Shown in pieces: positions 1-9,097 of a stretch of 64,000 nt of DNA (positions are counted from its first letter, which is position 1; every line of letters begins with the position of its first letter). Under the pieces are notes generated by a model. It saw only the letters and a list, made by a program, of their open reading frames with translations, was not told the origin of the DNA and searched no databases. The stretch is from Arthrobacter sp. 131MFCol6.1. GTDB lineage: Bacteria; Actinomycetota; Actinomycetes; Actinomycetales; Micrococcaceae. The stretch covers positions 174,510 through 238,509 of the forward strand of contig NZ_KB895545.1 in assembly GCF_000374925.1 (NCBI RefSeq), given 5' to 3'. The translations under genes and the position numbers were made by a program.

Positions 1-712
1 TAATCACCGTGGATCCCACGAGCGCCAGCAGCAGCGGCGGCTTGCCCTCGACCAGCCCGGGCAGCATGAATGAGACAAGCACGACGTAGGCACCGACAAG
101 TCCGATCAGCGCCCGCAGGCCGCGCCAGCGCGCCACGGCGATCACGACGACGGCGTAGAGCACGGCCAGGAAGATGATGGGCAGGGTCCGGACAAAGTCG
201 ACGAAGACGTAGGCCGGCGCGCCCTGGCCCGCGGCGCCCTGCACCTTCGAGAGGTTCAGGTAGCGGATGTTGTCCCCGGGCTTCACGCCGTGGGACTTCG
301 CGACGTCAGGGTTGATGACCACCTTCACCGGGTTGCCGCCCTTGTCCGGCTCGGTGTAGGCGAACGTGCATTGCGAGCCCGCGTTCGGGGGCTGCGGCGC
401 GGTGCCGGAACCGGGGGTGTCCTGCTGGGCCGCGGCGTCGCCGCCGGCCTGGACATCCGAACAGCTGCCGACGACGACCCGCTGGATCTTGCCGGTATCA
501 AACGTCACTCCCGGGGCCGTCGCGTAGGGGCTGGCCAGCGTGATGCCTTCCTTGCTCCCCGACGGCCACATGAAGGCCATGGCCGCCAGGGTCAGCAGCG
601 TCAGCGGGATCAGGATGGCAGCCAGGATCCAGTTGGCCTTCTTCCGCGCCGCCAGCATTTGAGGCGTGGGCTCCGGATGTTGGTTATGGGAGTGCGAGTG
701 TCCGACGCCCAT
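1..712 (-). CDS. YibE/F family membrane protein, 5' part (runs off the left edge)
   Basis: This is the N-terminal 237 codons of a multi-pass membrane protein; the 3' end lies outside the window. The start is the ATG at 712, giving the His-rich start MGVGHSHSHNQH. A first membrane segment lies near residues 28-48. A soluble stretch with two Cys follows, then further hydrophobic segments beginning around residue 170 (FVRTLPIIFLAVLYAVVVIA). This order of small N-terminal membrane anchor, extracytoplasmic domain and then a membrane bundle fits the YibE/F family, whose function is not firmly known. The ribosome binding site is weak (GAGG, about 10 bases upstream). Confidence 0.75.
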   Translation of the reverse strand, partial: MGVGHSHSHNQHPEPTPQMLAARKKANWILAAILIPLTLLTLAAMAFMWPSGSKEGITLASPYATAPGVTFDTGKIQRVVVGSCSDVQAGGDAAAQQDTPGSGTAPQPPNAGSQCTFAYTEPDKGGNPVKVVINPDVAKSHGVKPGDNIRYLNLSKVQGAAGQGAPAYVFVDFVRTLPIIFLAVLYAVVVIAVARWRGLRALIGLVGAYVVLVSFMLPGLVEGKPPLLLALVGSTVI

Positions 713-781
713 CAGCAGTTCAACCTCATGCCGAAAACTCTACGGCGTGGGCGGGGCCGCCCCGGACCGATGGCGCCGCGC

Positions 782-2155
782 TTACGCCGGCGCGATGTTC
801 TGGTTGACGTGGAAGAGGTTCTGCGGATCGTACTTGGCCTTGACCTCCCTCAGCCGCTTGTAGTTCTCCCCGTAGTTCTCCGCAATCCTGGGCAGATCAT
901 CCCCGTCCATGAAGTTGATGTAGCCGCCGGGAGCCGAATAGGGCCGCAGGGCGGCCGCGTAGTCCCGTACCCACGCGATGTTTGCCTCGTTTTCCGCGGG
1001 GTCCAGCCACTGCGCCGCGATCACGGGCGAGAACTTCACGTTCCGGTTGGCGAACGCCGTGTCCGTGGCGCCCACCCGCTGGACCGCACCATCGATGGGG
1101 TAGAGGTGTACTGCGGTCTGCACGCTGGGGACCTTGCTGCCGTGTTCGATGTGCGCGGCGATGGCGCCGTCGTTGAGCTCGGCCAGAAAATCCGCTTTCC
1201 AGTAGGCCTGCATGCCGGGGGGCTGCAGCGGGTCGAAAGCCGTGTTCAAGGCGGGGTACGGCATCGGCCCCACCATGGATCCCGCCGCCGGCGCGGCGTC
1301 CAGGAACGGCTGCCAGCGTGCCGGACCTTCCGCCGGATCGCCGGTCCACATGCCGACGACGACGCACACCGGTTTGCCGTGCCACTCCTCGGGCAGGAAC
1401 GGAACTGGCGGACCTTGGTGGAAGCCCAGGAACGCGCCAAACTCTTCGGGGGCGCTGGCCATGTGGTCCCGGTAGAACCTTGCCACCGTCTCAGCATGCT
1501 CGATGGGGTAAATGATGATGCCGGCGTGGACCATGTCCACGGGGTGCATCCTGTACTCGAACGACGTCACGACGCCGAAGTTCCCGCCGCCGCCGCGCAG
1601 CGCCCAGAACAGGTCCTCGTTCTCGCTTTCGCTGGCGGTAAGGAACTTGCCCTCGGCCGTGACGACGTCGGCGGAGAGGAGGTTGTCGCAGCTGAGGCCG
1701 TACTTGCGGCTCAGGTACCCGATGCCGCCGCCGAGGGTCAGCCCGGCGATCCCGGTCGAGCCGACAATGCCGCCAGGAGTGGCCAGCCCGAAGGCATGGG
1801 TCGCGTGGTTGAAGTCGGCCCACGTCGCACCCGGCTCCGCGCGCGCCGTCGCGGCTGCGGGATCGACCCGGACGCCGGTCATGTTGGAGAAGTCGATGAC
1901 CAGGGCGTCATCCCAGGTGCCAAAGCCCGGGGCGCTGTGTCCTCCACCGCGGACCGCCAAGTCCAGGGAGTTGTCCCGGGCGAAGTTGACGCAGGAGATG
2001 ACATCGGCCACCTGGGATACCTGGGCCACCGCTGCCGGCCTTTTATCGATCATGCCGTTGAAGACCGCACGTGCCGCGTCGTAGCCGGCGTCGCCGGGCG
2101 TGATGATCTGTCCGCGGACTTGCCCGCGCAGGCTATCGAACTGTGTTCCGTTCAT
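782..2155 (-). CDS. FAD-binding (PCMH-type) oxidoreductase, berberine-bridge-like
   Basis: A 457-residue FAD-linked oxidase. The N-terminal half (about 35-215) is the FAD-binding PCMH fold, with the RGGGHS motif whose His73 is the usual covalent flavin attachment residue, and the GLTLGGGIGYLSRKYGLSCDN loop region around 137-160. The second cysteinyl attachment seen in bicovalent relatives is replaced by the TPGG-IVGSTG stretch, so a single covalent link is expected. The C-terminal BBE segment (YDPQNLFHVNQNI) is intact. Such enzymes oxidise sugars, alkaloids or other alcohols with oxygen; the substrate cannot be read from the sequence. It stands alone, with a candidate promoter 90-115 bases upstream. 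Confidence 0.85.
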   Translation of the reverse strand: MNGTQFDSLRGQVRGQIITPGDAGYDAARAVFNGMIDKRPAAVAQVSQVADVISCVNFARDNSLDLAVRGGGHSAPGFGTWDDALVIDFSNMTGVRVDPAAATARAEPGATWADFNHATHAFGLATPGGIVGSTGIAGLTLGGGIGYLSRKYGLSCDNLLSADVVTAEGKFLTASESENEDLFWALRGGGGNFGVVTSFEYRMHPVDMVHAGIIIYPIEHAETVARFYRDHMASAPEEFGAFLGFHQGPPVPFLPEEWHGKPVCVVVGMWTGDPAEGPARWQPFLDAAPAAGSMVGPMPYPALNTAFDPLQPPGMQAYWKADFLAELNDGAIAAHIEHGSKVPSVQTAVHLYPIDGAVQRVGATDTAFANRNVKFSPVIAAQWLDPAENEANIAWVRDYAAALRPYSAPGGYINFMDGDDLPRIAENYGENYKRLREVKAKYDPQNLFHVNQNIAPA

Positions 2156-2243
2156 TTTCTATACCGTCGATTTCGTCGTGAGATTCGACCGGACGGTCCT
2201 CTGCGCTCCCAGCCGGCGTGGCGTCCGGAGGTTTACCTGCACA

Positions 2244-2272
2244 TGCCTACTCTTACCGGATTCCCACGTCAA
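2244..2272 (-). promoter_or_regulatory. Candidate sigma-70-type promoter for the FAD oxidase
   Basis: On the minus strand TTGACG (2272-2267) is followed after 17 bases by TAGGCA (2249-2244), about 90 bases upstream of the oxidase start. The -35 matches 5 of 6 positions and the -10 is weak. Position and spacing are seen; activity is inferred. Confidence 0.35.
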
Positions 2273-2341
2273 GGGGTCACGGCAAGCCGCACCCATCACC
2301 GGGGGCGCCGGCTCCGAATGCACACTAGGGGACCACCTGTC

Positions 2342-2369
2342 TTGACGGGAGAGGGCCGCAACCTATGGT
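2342..2369 (+). promoter_or_regulatory. Candidate promoter of the 2407-4893 operon
   Basis: TTGACG (2342-2347), a 16-base spacer and TATGGT (2364-2369) lie 38 bases upstream of the GTG start at 2407. This is the only good -35/-10 pair in the gap before the operon. Confidence 0.4.
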
Positions 2370-2406
2370 TGGTAATTGACGGACGAAGGACCGGAAGGAC
2401 ACACAC

Positions 2407-3177
2407 GTGGCTATGCGCAAACTCGACGACCGCGAGCCGGAGGCGGGCCGTTCCGGGCCTGCCGCCAAAGCCGTGCTGACCATCGCCGAAGCCGCCGGGG
2501 AGACCCGCGGAGTCGCGTTGATCCTGCACGGCGGGCGGGCCGACAGTTATGACGCCGTCCGCGGCCGGCACCTGAGCCCGGCCCGGATGGTGCCTTTCGC
2601 CCGGGCGCTTCACAGGCAGGGCGGCCCGCATGGGCTGGCCGTGTGGACCCTGCGCAACCGGTACCGTGGCTGGAACGGGGAGGACATGTCCCCCGTTCAC
2701 GATGCCCGCTGGGCGCTCGCCCGGATCAACCAGGAACATCCCGGCGTGCCGGTGTACCTGCTGGGCCACTCCATGGGCGGTCTCACGGCGCTGTGCGTGG
2801 CCGACACCCCGCAGGTCGAGGCCGTCGTCGCGCTCGCCCCGTGGCTCAATCACAAAACCTCGGTCCAGCCTGTCGCAGGCCGCCGGGTCCTGATCGTCCA
2901 CGGGACCGAGGACCGCTGGACCAGCCCGGCGAAATCCCTGGACTATGCCCGGCGCGCCGAGGGCGTCGCCGCGTCCGTTGACTACGTCTCGCTCAAGGCT
3001 GCCGGCCATTTCATGGTCCGCCGGCTGGCGCTGTGGAACGTGCTGGCGAACGGCTACGTCCTGGATGCCTTCGGCGAGGCAACGGGCGCCGAGATCTCCG
3101 GCGCCAGGGACGCATTGCGCGGCGCCCTCGGCAGCGCCCCGCCGGCAGCCGGAACACGTATGCCGGTGGTGTTGTGA
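2407..3177 (+). CDS. Alpha/beta hydrolase (lysophospholipase/monoacylglycerol lipase type)
   Basis: A 256-residue serine hydrolase. The nucleophile elbow GHSMGG places Ser122; the acid is probably Asp169 in VLIVHGTEDRW and the base His201 in LKAAGHF. HGG at 41-43 is the oxyanion-hole region. The start is GTG at 2407, with GGAAGGA ten bases upstream; the ATG at 2413 is the alternative. It is the first gene of a three-gene operon: its stop overlaps the next ATG by one base (TGATG). The presence of an acyltransferase two genes on suggests an acyl-ester substrate, but this is inference. Confidence 0.85.
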   Translation: MAMRKLDDREPEAGRSGPAAKAVLTIAEAAGETRGVALILHGGRADSYDAVRGRHLSPARMVPFARALHRQGGPHGLAVWTLRNRYRGWNGEDMSPVHDARWALARINQEHPGVPVYLLGHSMGGLTALCVADTPQVEAVVALAPWLNHKTSVQPVAGRRVLIVHGTEDRWTSPAKSLDYARRAEGVAASVDYVSLKAAGHFMVRRLALWNVLANGYVLDAFGEATGAEISGARDALRGALGSAPPAAGTRMPVVL

Positions 3178-3989
3178 TGCCGCCGTTCCCGCTCGACGCT
3201 TTCCTTGCCAGCCTGCCATGGGTCATCGCGGGACTCGTGGTGCTGCTGGCGGTGACCTTCGCGGTCGCCGTGCGGCAGAACCGGCACTCGGTCATCGACA
3301 CCGTCTGGGGCCTTGGCTTCGTGGTGGTGGCCGGCATCTCCTGGGGGCTTTCCGCCGGATACGGCGACGCCGGCAGGCGGCTGCTGCTGCTCGCCCTGGT
3401 CGCGGTGTGGGGCATCCGCCTCGCCGTCCACATCGGGGCACGCGCGCGCGGCGGCCACGAGGACCCGCGCTATGTGGACATGCTTTCCGCGGCGCCCGGA
3501 TCACGCAACGTCTATGCCCTGCGGCGGGTTTACCTGCCGCAGGGGCTGGTGATGTTCTTCGTCTCGCTCACCATCCAGATCGGCATGTTCGCCACGGGAG
3601 GCTTGGGCTGGGTGGCCTTTGCCGGCGTCCTGCTCTGGATCCTAGGCTTCGTGTTCGAGACGGTCGGCGACTGGCAGCTGACGCAGTTCAAGGCCGATCC
3701 CGCCAGGCGCGGCACCGTCCTCAACACCGGCCTGTGGCGCTACACCCGCCACCCCAACTATTTCGGCGACGCCGCCGTCTGGGCAGGGCTCTTCCTCGTG
3801 GCCGCCGATTCCTGGCCGGGGGTCCTGACCATCCTCTCCCCCGCCCTGATGATCTGGACTCTTGCCGGCAAGACCGGGAAGCCGCTGACGGAAAAGGCAA
3901 TGTCCGCCCGTCCCGGTTACAAGGAATACATCGAATCCACCTCCGGCTTCCTGCCCTGGCCGCCCCGGCGGCGGGTGGGCGGACACTGA
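3177..3989 (+). CDS. DUF1295 (steroid 5-alpha-reductase-like) membrane protein
   Basis: A 270-residue multi-pass membrane protein of the DUF1295 family. About six to seven hydrophobic segments are seen. The C-terminal half has the family signature: GDWQLTQFK near 165, then LWRYTRHPNYFGDAAVWAGL and PGYKEYIESTSGFLPWPPR. The related steroid 5-alpha reductases and ICMTs bind NADPH or SAM through this region; the reaction of the bacterial proteins is not established. The ATG at 3177 overlaps the upstream stop codon, which fixes the start; the open frame continues upstream without a better one. The next gene starts one base after its stop. Confidence 0.85.
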   Translation: MPPFPLDAFLASLPWVIAGLVVLLAVTFAVAVRQNRHSVIDTVWGLGFVVVAGISWGLSAGYGDAGRRLLLLALVAVWGIRLAVHIGARARGGHEDPRYVDMLSAAPGSRNVYALRRVYLPQGLVMFFVSLTIQIGMFATGGLGWVAFAGVLLWILGFVFETVGDWQLTQFKADPARRGTVLNTGLWRYTRHPNYFGDAAVWAGLFLVAADSWPGVLTILSPALMIWTLAGKTGKPLTEKAMSARPGYKEYIESTSGFLPWPPRRRVGGH

Positions 3990-3990
3990 C

Positions 3991-4893
3991 ATGCGGGGCC
4001 CGGGAGGTGCCCGGTATGGGCTGGGCTGGCGGCCCGTGAAGTGGCGGCCGGAGCCCAGCGACCGGTTCTACCGTTTCATCGTCCGCACCGGGCTGGCGCT
4101 GCGCTGGCTGTTCCGGATCCGTGTCCTCGTCACGGGCCGGGAGCATCTGCCGCCACCCGGGCCGCCCGGCGCATCACCCCGCGGCGCATCCACCCGAGCC
4201 CCGTCCCGTCCGGTGGTGCCCGGCCGGGGCGCCGTCGTCGCGATCACGCACTTCGGCTACCTCGACTTTGCCTTTGCCGAGATGCTGCTGTGGTGGCACA
4301 GCCGGGCCCAGCTGCGTTTCCTCGTCACGCAGGGCGCCGCCGACCACTGGTTTGCCGGCCCCGCGGTCAGCGCCGCCGGACATGTGGTTGTCGGGTACGG
4401 GTCGGGAGCACACGCCTACGACGCCGCCGTCGCCCGGCTGAGGGAGGGCGAATACGTCGCCGTCCTGCCCGAGGCCGGCGTGAGCCGCAGCTTCACGGTG
4501 CGCGAATGCAAGACCGGTGCGGTGCGGATGGCCGCCGAGGCCGGCGTGCCGATCATCCCGGTCTCCATCTGGGGCGCCCACCGGCTGATGACCCGCCACC
4601 ATGCCTTCTCGCCGCGGCGCGCCTGGCGCGCCCCGGTCCGCATCCACGTCGGCGAGCCGATCCTTCCCGGCTCGCTCCCGGACCCGGCCGACGACGCCCG
4701 GACGGCGACGGCGCGCCTGGCCAAGACGCTGCAGGACGGGATCGACGCCGGCATCGCCGACTTCCCCCTGCAACCGGCCCCCGGGGCCTGGTGGATGCCG
4801 GCAGGTCTCGGCGGAGGCGCCCCGACGGAGGAGGAACGACGCCGCCTCGACGAGGCCGACGGCCCCCGGCGCGCGGGTGCCCGGCGCCGATAA
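3991..4893 (+). CDS. PlsC-like 1-acylglycerol-3-phosphate acyltransferase family protein
   Basis: A 300-residue acyltransferase of the PlsC/LPLAT fold. The catalytic HX4D motif is His87-Asp92 (THFGYLDF), followed by the PEAGVSRSF block near 160-168 and the VPIIPVSIWGA strand near 186-196. A Pro/Ala-rich insert at about residues 53-78 separates the N-terminal hydrophobic region from the catalytic motif. It is the last gene of the tight operon beginning at 2407. In this setting it probably acylates a lysolipid at the membrane; the lipid is unknown. The N-terminus (MRGPGGARYG) is poorly conserved in appearance, so a later start is possible. Confidence 0.8.
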   Translation: MRGPGGARYGLGWRPVKWRPEPSDRFYRFIVRTGLALRWLFRIRVLVTGREHLPPPGPPGASPRGASTRAPSRPVVPGRGAVVAITHFGYLDFAFAEMLLWWHSRAQLRFLVTQGAADHWFAGPAVSAAGHVVVGYGSGAHAYDAAVARLREGEYVAVLPEAGVSRSFTVRECKTGAVRMAAEAGVPIIPVSIWGAHRLMTRHHAFSPRRAWRAPVRIHVGEPILPGSLPDPADDARTATARLAKTLQDGIDAGIADFPLQPAPGAWWMPAGLGGGAPTEEERRRLDEADGPRRAGARRR

Positions 4894-4963
4894 GCCCTAC
4901 TTCCGCTATCGTCTTGACTAAACTCCATGGGGTACAAAAAGCACTCAATGGAGAGGGACACCT

Positions 4964-6403
4964 GTGGCAAGCACAGTCGTGACCAAGAGCGGAACCGAAG
5001 AACGCGGTCTCGCCCGGATAGCCCAACGAATGGCGGCGTGGACGGAGCGGTGGTTCCCGGACGCCTACATCTTCGCCCTCGCCGGCGTAGTCATCATCGC
5101 GGTGGCCGCCTTGGCCATCGGCGCCACGCCCCAGGCGATCGCTGACTCGTTCGGCAACGGCTTCTGGGACCTGACGGCCTTTACCCTGCAGATGGCCATG
5201 GTGGTCCTCACCGGCTACGTCGTAGCCACCTCCCCGCCCGTCGCGAGGCTGATCAACAGGCTGGCCCTGGTGCCGTCAACCGCGCGGACCGCGGTGAGCT
5301 TCGTGGCCGTGCTGGCCATGTCCGTGTCCTTCCTCAACTGGGGGCTCAGCCTGATCTTTGGCGGGCTGCTGGCCCGCGCGATCGCCCGCCGCAAGGACCT
5401 GACGGTGGATTACCGTGCCCTGGGCGCGGCGGCCTTCATGGGCCTCGGCGCCGTCTGGGCCCTGGGGCTGTCCTCCTCTGCCGCGCAGCTGCAGGCCACG
5501 GCCGCGTCGCTGCCGCCGGCGCTGCTGAAAATCACGGGCATCCTGGACTTCGGCACCACGATCTTCACCTGGCAGTCGCTGCTGACGCTGGCCATCCTGA
5601 TGGCCCTCACCACCGTGATTGCGCACTTCTCCGCACCCCAGGGCGGCTCGATCCGCACCGCAGAGGACCTGGGCGTGGACCTGGACGATGAGCCGGCAGA
5701 GTCCGCGCCGCGTTCCCGGCCGGGCGAATGGCTCGAATACAGCCGGGTCCTGCCGATCCTGGCCGGCGTCCTCACGCTCGGCTGGCTCGTCTCGCAGTTC
5801 CTCACCAAGCCGTTCCTCAGCGTGGTCAGCAGCCTCAACGGCTACCTGCTGGTGTTCCTCATCCTGGGCCTGGTTCTGCACGGGACGCCGCGGAACTTCC
5901 TGCAGGCCGTCACGAAGGCCGTCCCGGCCACCGCGGGCATCCTCGTGCAGTTCCCGCTTTACGCGGCGATGGCGGCCATCCTGACCAAGGCCACGGGAAC
6001 CGGCGGCATGAGCCTCTCCACGCACCTCGCGGCGTTCTTCTCGGACATCGGCAGCGGCGGCGGCTTCGCCGTCGTCATTGCCCTGTACACGGCCGTACTC
6101 GGAATCCTGGTCCCCTCCGGCGGCGGAAAATGGCTGGTGGAGGCGCCCTACGTGATGCAGTCGGCCACCGACGTGCAGATGAACCTCGGCTGGACCGTGC
6201 AGATCTACAACATCGCCGAGGCGTTGCCGAACCTGGTCAACCCGTTCTTCATGCTGCCGCTGCTCGCGGTGCTGCGGCTGCGCGCCCGGGACCTGGTGGG
6301 CTTCACCTTCCTGCAGTTCGTCTTCCACCTGCCAGTGGTCCTGCTGCTTGTCTGGCTGCTGGGCATGACCTTCGACTTCGTGCCGCCGGTGATGCCCAAA
6401 TAA
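4964..6403 (+). CDS. AtoE-type short-chain fatty acid transporter
   Basis: A 479-residue integral membrane protein with about twelve hydrophobic segments, matching the short-chain fatty acid transporter family (AtoE/TIGR00366) in length and pattern. Recognisable blocks include SFLNWGLSLIFGG near 124-136 and LVPSGGGKWLVEAPYVM near 385-400, a loop typical of the family. The start is GTG at 4964, with GGAGAGGGA seven bases upstream. It lies 70 bases after the acyltransferase gene on the same strand, so it could share the operon's lipid role (uptake of acetoacetate, butyrate or similar acids), which is inference. Confidence 0.85.
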   Translation: MASTVVTKSGTEERGLARIAQRMAAWTERWFPDAYIFALAGVVIIAVAALAIGATPQAIADSFGNGFWDLTAFTLQMAMVVLTGYVVATSPPVARLINRLALVPSTARTAVSFVAVLAMSVSFLNWGLSLIFGGLLARAIARRKDLTVDYRALGAAAFMGLGAVWALGLSSSAAQLQATAASLPPALLKITGILDFGTTIFTWQSLLTLAILMALTTVIAHFSAPQGGSIRTAEDLGVDLDDEPAESAPRSRPGEWLEYSRVLPILAGVLTLGWLVSQFLTKPFLSVVSSLNGYLLVFLILGLVLHGTPRNFLQAVTKAVPATAGILVQFPLYAAMAAILTKATGTGGMSLSTHLAAFFSDIGSGGGFAVVIALYTAVLGILVPSGGGKWLVEAPYVMQSATDVQMNLGWTVQIYNIAEALPNLVNPFFMLPLLAVLRLRARDLVGFTFLQFVFHLPVVLLLVWLLGMTFDFVPPVMPK

Positions 6404-6433
6404 CTGCGCCCCCAACAACTGTGTCTTAACGCA

Positions 6434-6493
6434 GACTGACCCGCAGTCTGTGGCCGTTATCAAGCTTTATACGGCCACAGCTGCGGGTCAGTC
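6434..6493. terminator. Long inverted repeat between convergent genes (TTAACGCAGACTG family)
   Basis: Arms 6434-6457 and 6471-6493 are complementary over 23 bases with one bulged T, around a 13-base AT-rich loop. It sits between the convergent AtoE and GNAT genes, so it probably ends transcription both ways. It begins with TTAACGCAGACTG, shared with the hairpin at 17018. No T-run follows. Confidence 0.6.
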
Positions 6494-6503
6494 GGGGTGA
6501 AGC

Positions 6504-7517
6504 CTAGGCCGGGTCGGAGACCACGAGCGTTTCCGAGCCCTGGACGTGGGCCTTGCCGCTCTCAAGCAGCGGTTCGACGACGGTGCGCAGGGCGGTCATT
6601 GCGTCGTCCAGTTCGAGCATCACCGGGTGCTGGTAAGCGATCAGGGCCAGGAGGTCCCGGACGGCGGCCCGGGCTTCGTCCACGCCGAGCTTGGGTTCGT
6701 GCCCGAGGAAAACCTCAGTGGGCCCGGCCGAGCCGCCGGCGCCGGCACCTGCATCGGCGCCGCCGTCGGCCCCCGGAGTTGCCGCCGCGTAGCTGATGGC
6801 GAACCCCTCCAGCCGGCCCTTGCGGCTGGCCGCAATGCCGTGCCCGAAGGCGCTGGCCTTGGGCGCCCGCAGCACGATCGCTCCGTGGGCGCCGCTGAGG
6901 TCATCGAGGAACAGGCGCTGCACCGCGGCGACGCTCAGCTCCCCCGGGCTGTCCCAGCCGTGCACGGCGGTGTAGTAGCGTCCCACGACGTCGCTGAGCT
7001 CCACCGAGCCTGTGGCCAGGTCTTCGACCTGGTCGGTAGCTGCGGACTCCGACCCGTCGCCGAACACCGGCAGCTTGAGCGGTGCCGGGTCAACGACAAC
7101 GAGGCGGGAACGCTGGATCGGGGCCAGGCCCGCGGCCTCGGCAAACGCCGCCCCGGGGGTGCCCGGCTCCACTTTGCAGCGCAGTCTGGACACGCCCGAC
7201 GGCGCCTGGGCGGCCTCGTGCCGCAGCATGGTCAGCAGCGTGGACCCGAGGCCGGCGCGGCGGTGGTCCCGGGCGACCTCGACATACGCCCAGAGCCGTT
7301 CCGGATGCAGCGAGGCCTCGTGGACCACGGCGGCCGCCACAGGAATGGCGACACCGTCCACGACGTCCTCGGCCACGATGCAGCGGCGCCACGGCGAGTT
7401 GCCCGAGGGCGCCAGCGTGCCGCGGAACTGTCCGGCCTGGACGGTCTCAGGGCCGCCCCAGATCTCCAGCAGGGCGAGGTCGTCGCCTTCCCGCCATTCC
7501 CGGTATGCGATGGCCAT
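6504..7517 (-). CDS. GNAT family N-acetyltransferase
   Basis: A 337-residue protein. The N-terminal GNAT domain (about 1-165) has the acetyl-CoA pyrophosphate loop RRAGLGS near residues 88-94, after the strand LWAYVEVARDH. The C-terminal half looks like a second, degenerate GNAT-like domain and carries an Ala/Gly-rich insert (about 248-268, GADGGADAGAGAGG). The ATG at 7517 is two bases after the glyS stop, so the two genes should be co-transcribed and translationally coupled. The substrate is unknown; linkage to a tRNA synthetase hints at but does not prove a role in detoxifying an amino acid analogue. Confidence 0.8.
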   Translation of the reverse strand: MAIAYREWREGDDLALLEIWGGPETVQAGQFRGTLAPSGNSPWRRCIVAEDVVDGVAIPVAAAVVHEASLHPERLWAYVEVARDHRRAGLGSTLLTMLRHEAAQAPSGVSRLRCKVEPGTPGAAFAEAAGLAPIQRSRLVVVDPAPLKLPVFGDGSESAATDQVEDLATGSVELSDVVGRYYTAVHGWDSPGELSVAAVQRLFLDDLSGAHGAIVLRAPKASAFGHGIAASRKGRLEGFAISYAAATPGADGGADAGAGAGGSAGPTEVFLGHEPKLGVDEARAAVRDLLALIAYQHPVMLELDDAMTALRTVVEPLLESGKAHVQGSETLVVSDPA

Positions 7518-7519
7518 GA

Positions 7520-8905
7520 TCAGGCGCCGATCAGCCGTGCGGCCAGGTAACCCTCCACCTTGTCCAGGGAGACGCGTTCCTGGCTCATGGTGTCGCGTTC
7601 GCGGATGGTGACGGCCTGGTCCTCGAGCGTGTCGAAGTCCACGGTGATGCAGAACGGCGTGCCGATCTCGTCCTGGCGGCGGTAGCGGCGGCCGATGGCG
7701 CCGGCGTCGTCGAACTCGATGTTCCAGCTCTTGCGCAGCTGCGCTGCGAGGTCCTTGGCCTTCGGGGACAGGTCCTCGTTGCGGCTCAGCGGCAGCACGG
7801 CCGCCTTCACCGGCGCCAGGCGCGGATCGAGCTTGAGCACGGTGCGGATGTCCACCCCGCCCTTGGCGTTGGGGGCCTCGTCCTCGGTGTAGGCATCGAT
7901 CATGAAGGCCATGAACGAGCGGGTGAGGCCGGCGGCGGGCTCGATCACGTACGGGGTGTAGCGTTCGTTGGTGGCCTGGTTGAAGTAGCTCAGGTCCGCG
8001 CCGGAGGCCTTGGCGTGGGTGGAGAGGTCAAAGTCGGTGCGGTTGGCAATGCCCTCGAGCTCGCCCCACTCCGAGCCCTGGAAACCGAAACGGTATTCGA
8101 TGTCCGTGGTGCCCTTGGAGTAGTGGCTGAGCTTGTCCAGCGGGTGCTCGAAGAAGCGCAGGTTCTCTTCGCGGATGCCCAGGCCCGTGTACCAGGACAT
8201 GCGTTCCTTCATCCAGTACTCGTGCCACTGCTCGTCGGTGCCGGGCTCGACGAAGAATTCCATCTCCATCTGCTCGAACTCACGGGTGCGGAAGATGAAG
8301 TTGCCAGGCGTGATCTCGTTGCGGAAGGACTTGCCGATCTGGCCGATGCCGAAAGGCGGCTTCTTCCGCGAGGTGGTCAGGACGTTGCCGAAGTTCACGA
8401 AGATGCCCTGGGCCGTCTCGGGCCGCAGGTAGTGCAGGCCTTCTTCGCTGGCGACGGGGCCAAGGTAGGTCTTGAGCAGCCCGGAGAATTCGTGCGGCTC
8501 AGTCCACTGGCCGCGGGTGCCGCAGTTGGCGCAGGCGATGTCCTTGAGGCCGTTCTCGGCGGGACGGCCCTTCTTCTCCTCGTACTCTTCCTCGAGGTGG
8601 TCCGCGCGGTAGCGCTTGTGGCAGGACAGGCACTCCACCAGCGGATCGGAGAACACATCGACGTGGCCGGAGGCCTCCCAGACCTGGCGGGGAAGGATGA
8701 CGGAGGAATCCAGGCCTACGACGTCTTCGCGGCCGCGGACCACGGACTGCCACCACTGGCGCTTGATGTTTTCCTTGAGCTCGGCGCCGAGCGGCCCGTA
8801 GTCCCAGGCAGAACGGGAGCCACCATAGATTTCACCGGCCTGGAAAACGAATCCCCGGCGCTTGGCGAGGGAAATGATCTGGTCGAGGACGGATTTTGCT
8901 GCCAT
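7520..8905 (-). CDS. glyS: Glycine--tRNA ligase, homodimeric type
   Basis: A 461-residue class II aminoacyl-tRNA synthetase of the alpha-2 type (not the GlyQ/GlyS tetramer), which charges tRNA-Gly in the cytoplasm. Seen: the N-terminal [13 protein letters not shown] block; a Cys-rich zinc-type insert (CLSCHKRY and ACANCGTRG) near 88-135; motif 2 ([29 protein letters not shown]) near 195-223; and the C-terminal anticodon-binding domain from about 350. Length and motifs are normal. The start is ATG at 8905, with GGAG seven bases upstream. Its leader contains a 14-bp tandem repeat array (8986-9083). Confidence 0.95.
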   Translation of the reverse strand: MAAKSVLDQIISLAKRRGFVFQAGEIYGGSRSAWDYGPLGAELKENIKRQWWQSVVRGREDVVGLDSSVILPRQVWEASGHVDVFSDPLVECLSCHKRYRADHLEEEYEEKKGRPAENGLKDIACANCGTRGQWTEPHEFSGLLKTYLGPVASEEGLHYLRPETAQGIFVNFGNVLTTSRKKPPFGIGQIGKSFRNEITPGNFIFRTREFEQMEMEFFVEPGTDEQWHEYWMKERMSWYTGLGIREENLRFFEHPLDKLSHYSKGTTDIEYRFGFQGSEWGELEGIANRTDFDLSTHAKASGADLSYFNQATNERYTPYVIEPAAGLTRSFMAFMIDAYTEDEAPNAKGGVDIRTVLKLDPRLAPVKAAVLPLSRNEDLSPKAKDLAAQLRKSWNIEFDDAGAIGRRYRRQDEIGTPFCITVDFDTLEDQAVTIRERDTMSQERVSLDKVEGYLAARLIGA

Positions 8906-8985
8906 GGGAACTCCAATTTTCTACAGGGCCGCTGGGTGCGGTCCGTGGTGTTGGCCCCGGGACGCCGGCTGGTTGCCGGCCGGGA

Positions 8986-9083
8986 CGATACGAACAAAGC
9001 GATACGAACAATGCGATACGCACAAAGCGGTACGAACAGTGCGTTACGCACAACGCGGTAGGAACAGTGCGATGCAAACTCCA
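8986..9083. repeat. 14-bp tandem repeat array upstream of glyS
   Basis: Seven consecutive 14-base units begin at 8986, 9000, 9014, 9028, 9042, 9056 and 9070. The first two are CGATACGAACAAAG and CGATACGAACAATG; divergence increases away from glyS, and the seventh is only partly similar. The array fills the gap between the glyS start and the DMT stop, so the glyS promoter must lie in or beside it. Confidence 0.85.
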
Positions 9084-9097
9084 AGCCTACCGGCCCG

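Noticed and set aside
290..2479. 729-codon open frame on the plus strand
   Set aside because: It lies opposite the YibE/F and FAD oxidase genes, its translation is Arg/Gly/Val-rich without any family motif, and such mirror frames are common at this GC content.
8986..9083. CRISPR array
   Set aside because: Units are 14 bases, contiguous, without spacers, and no cas gene is present.
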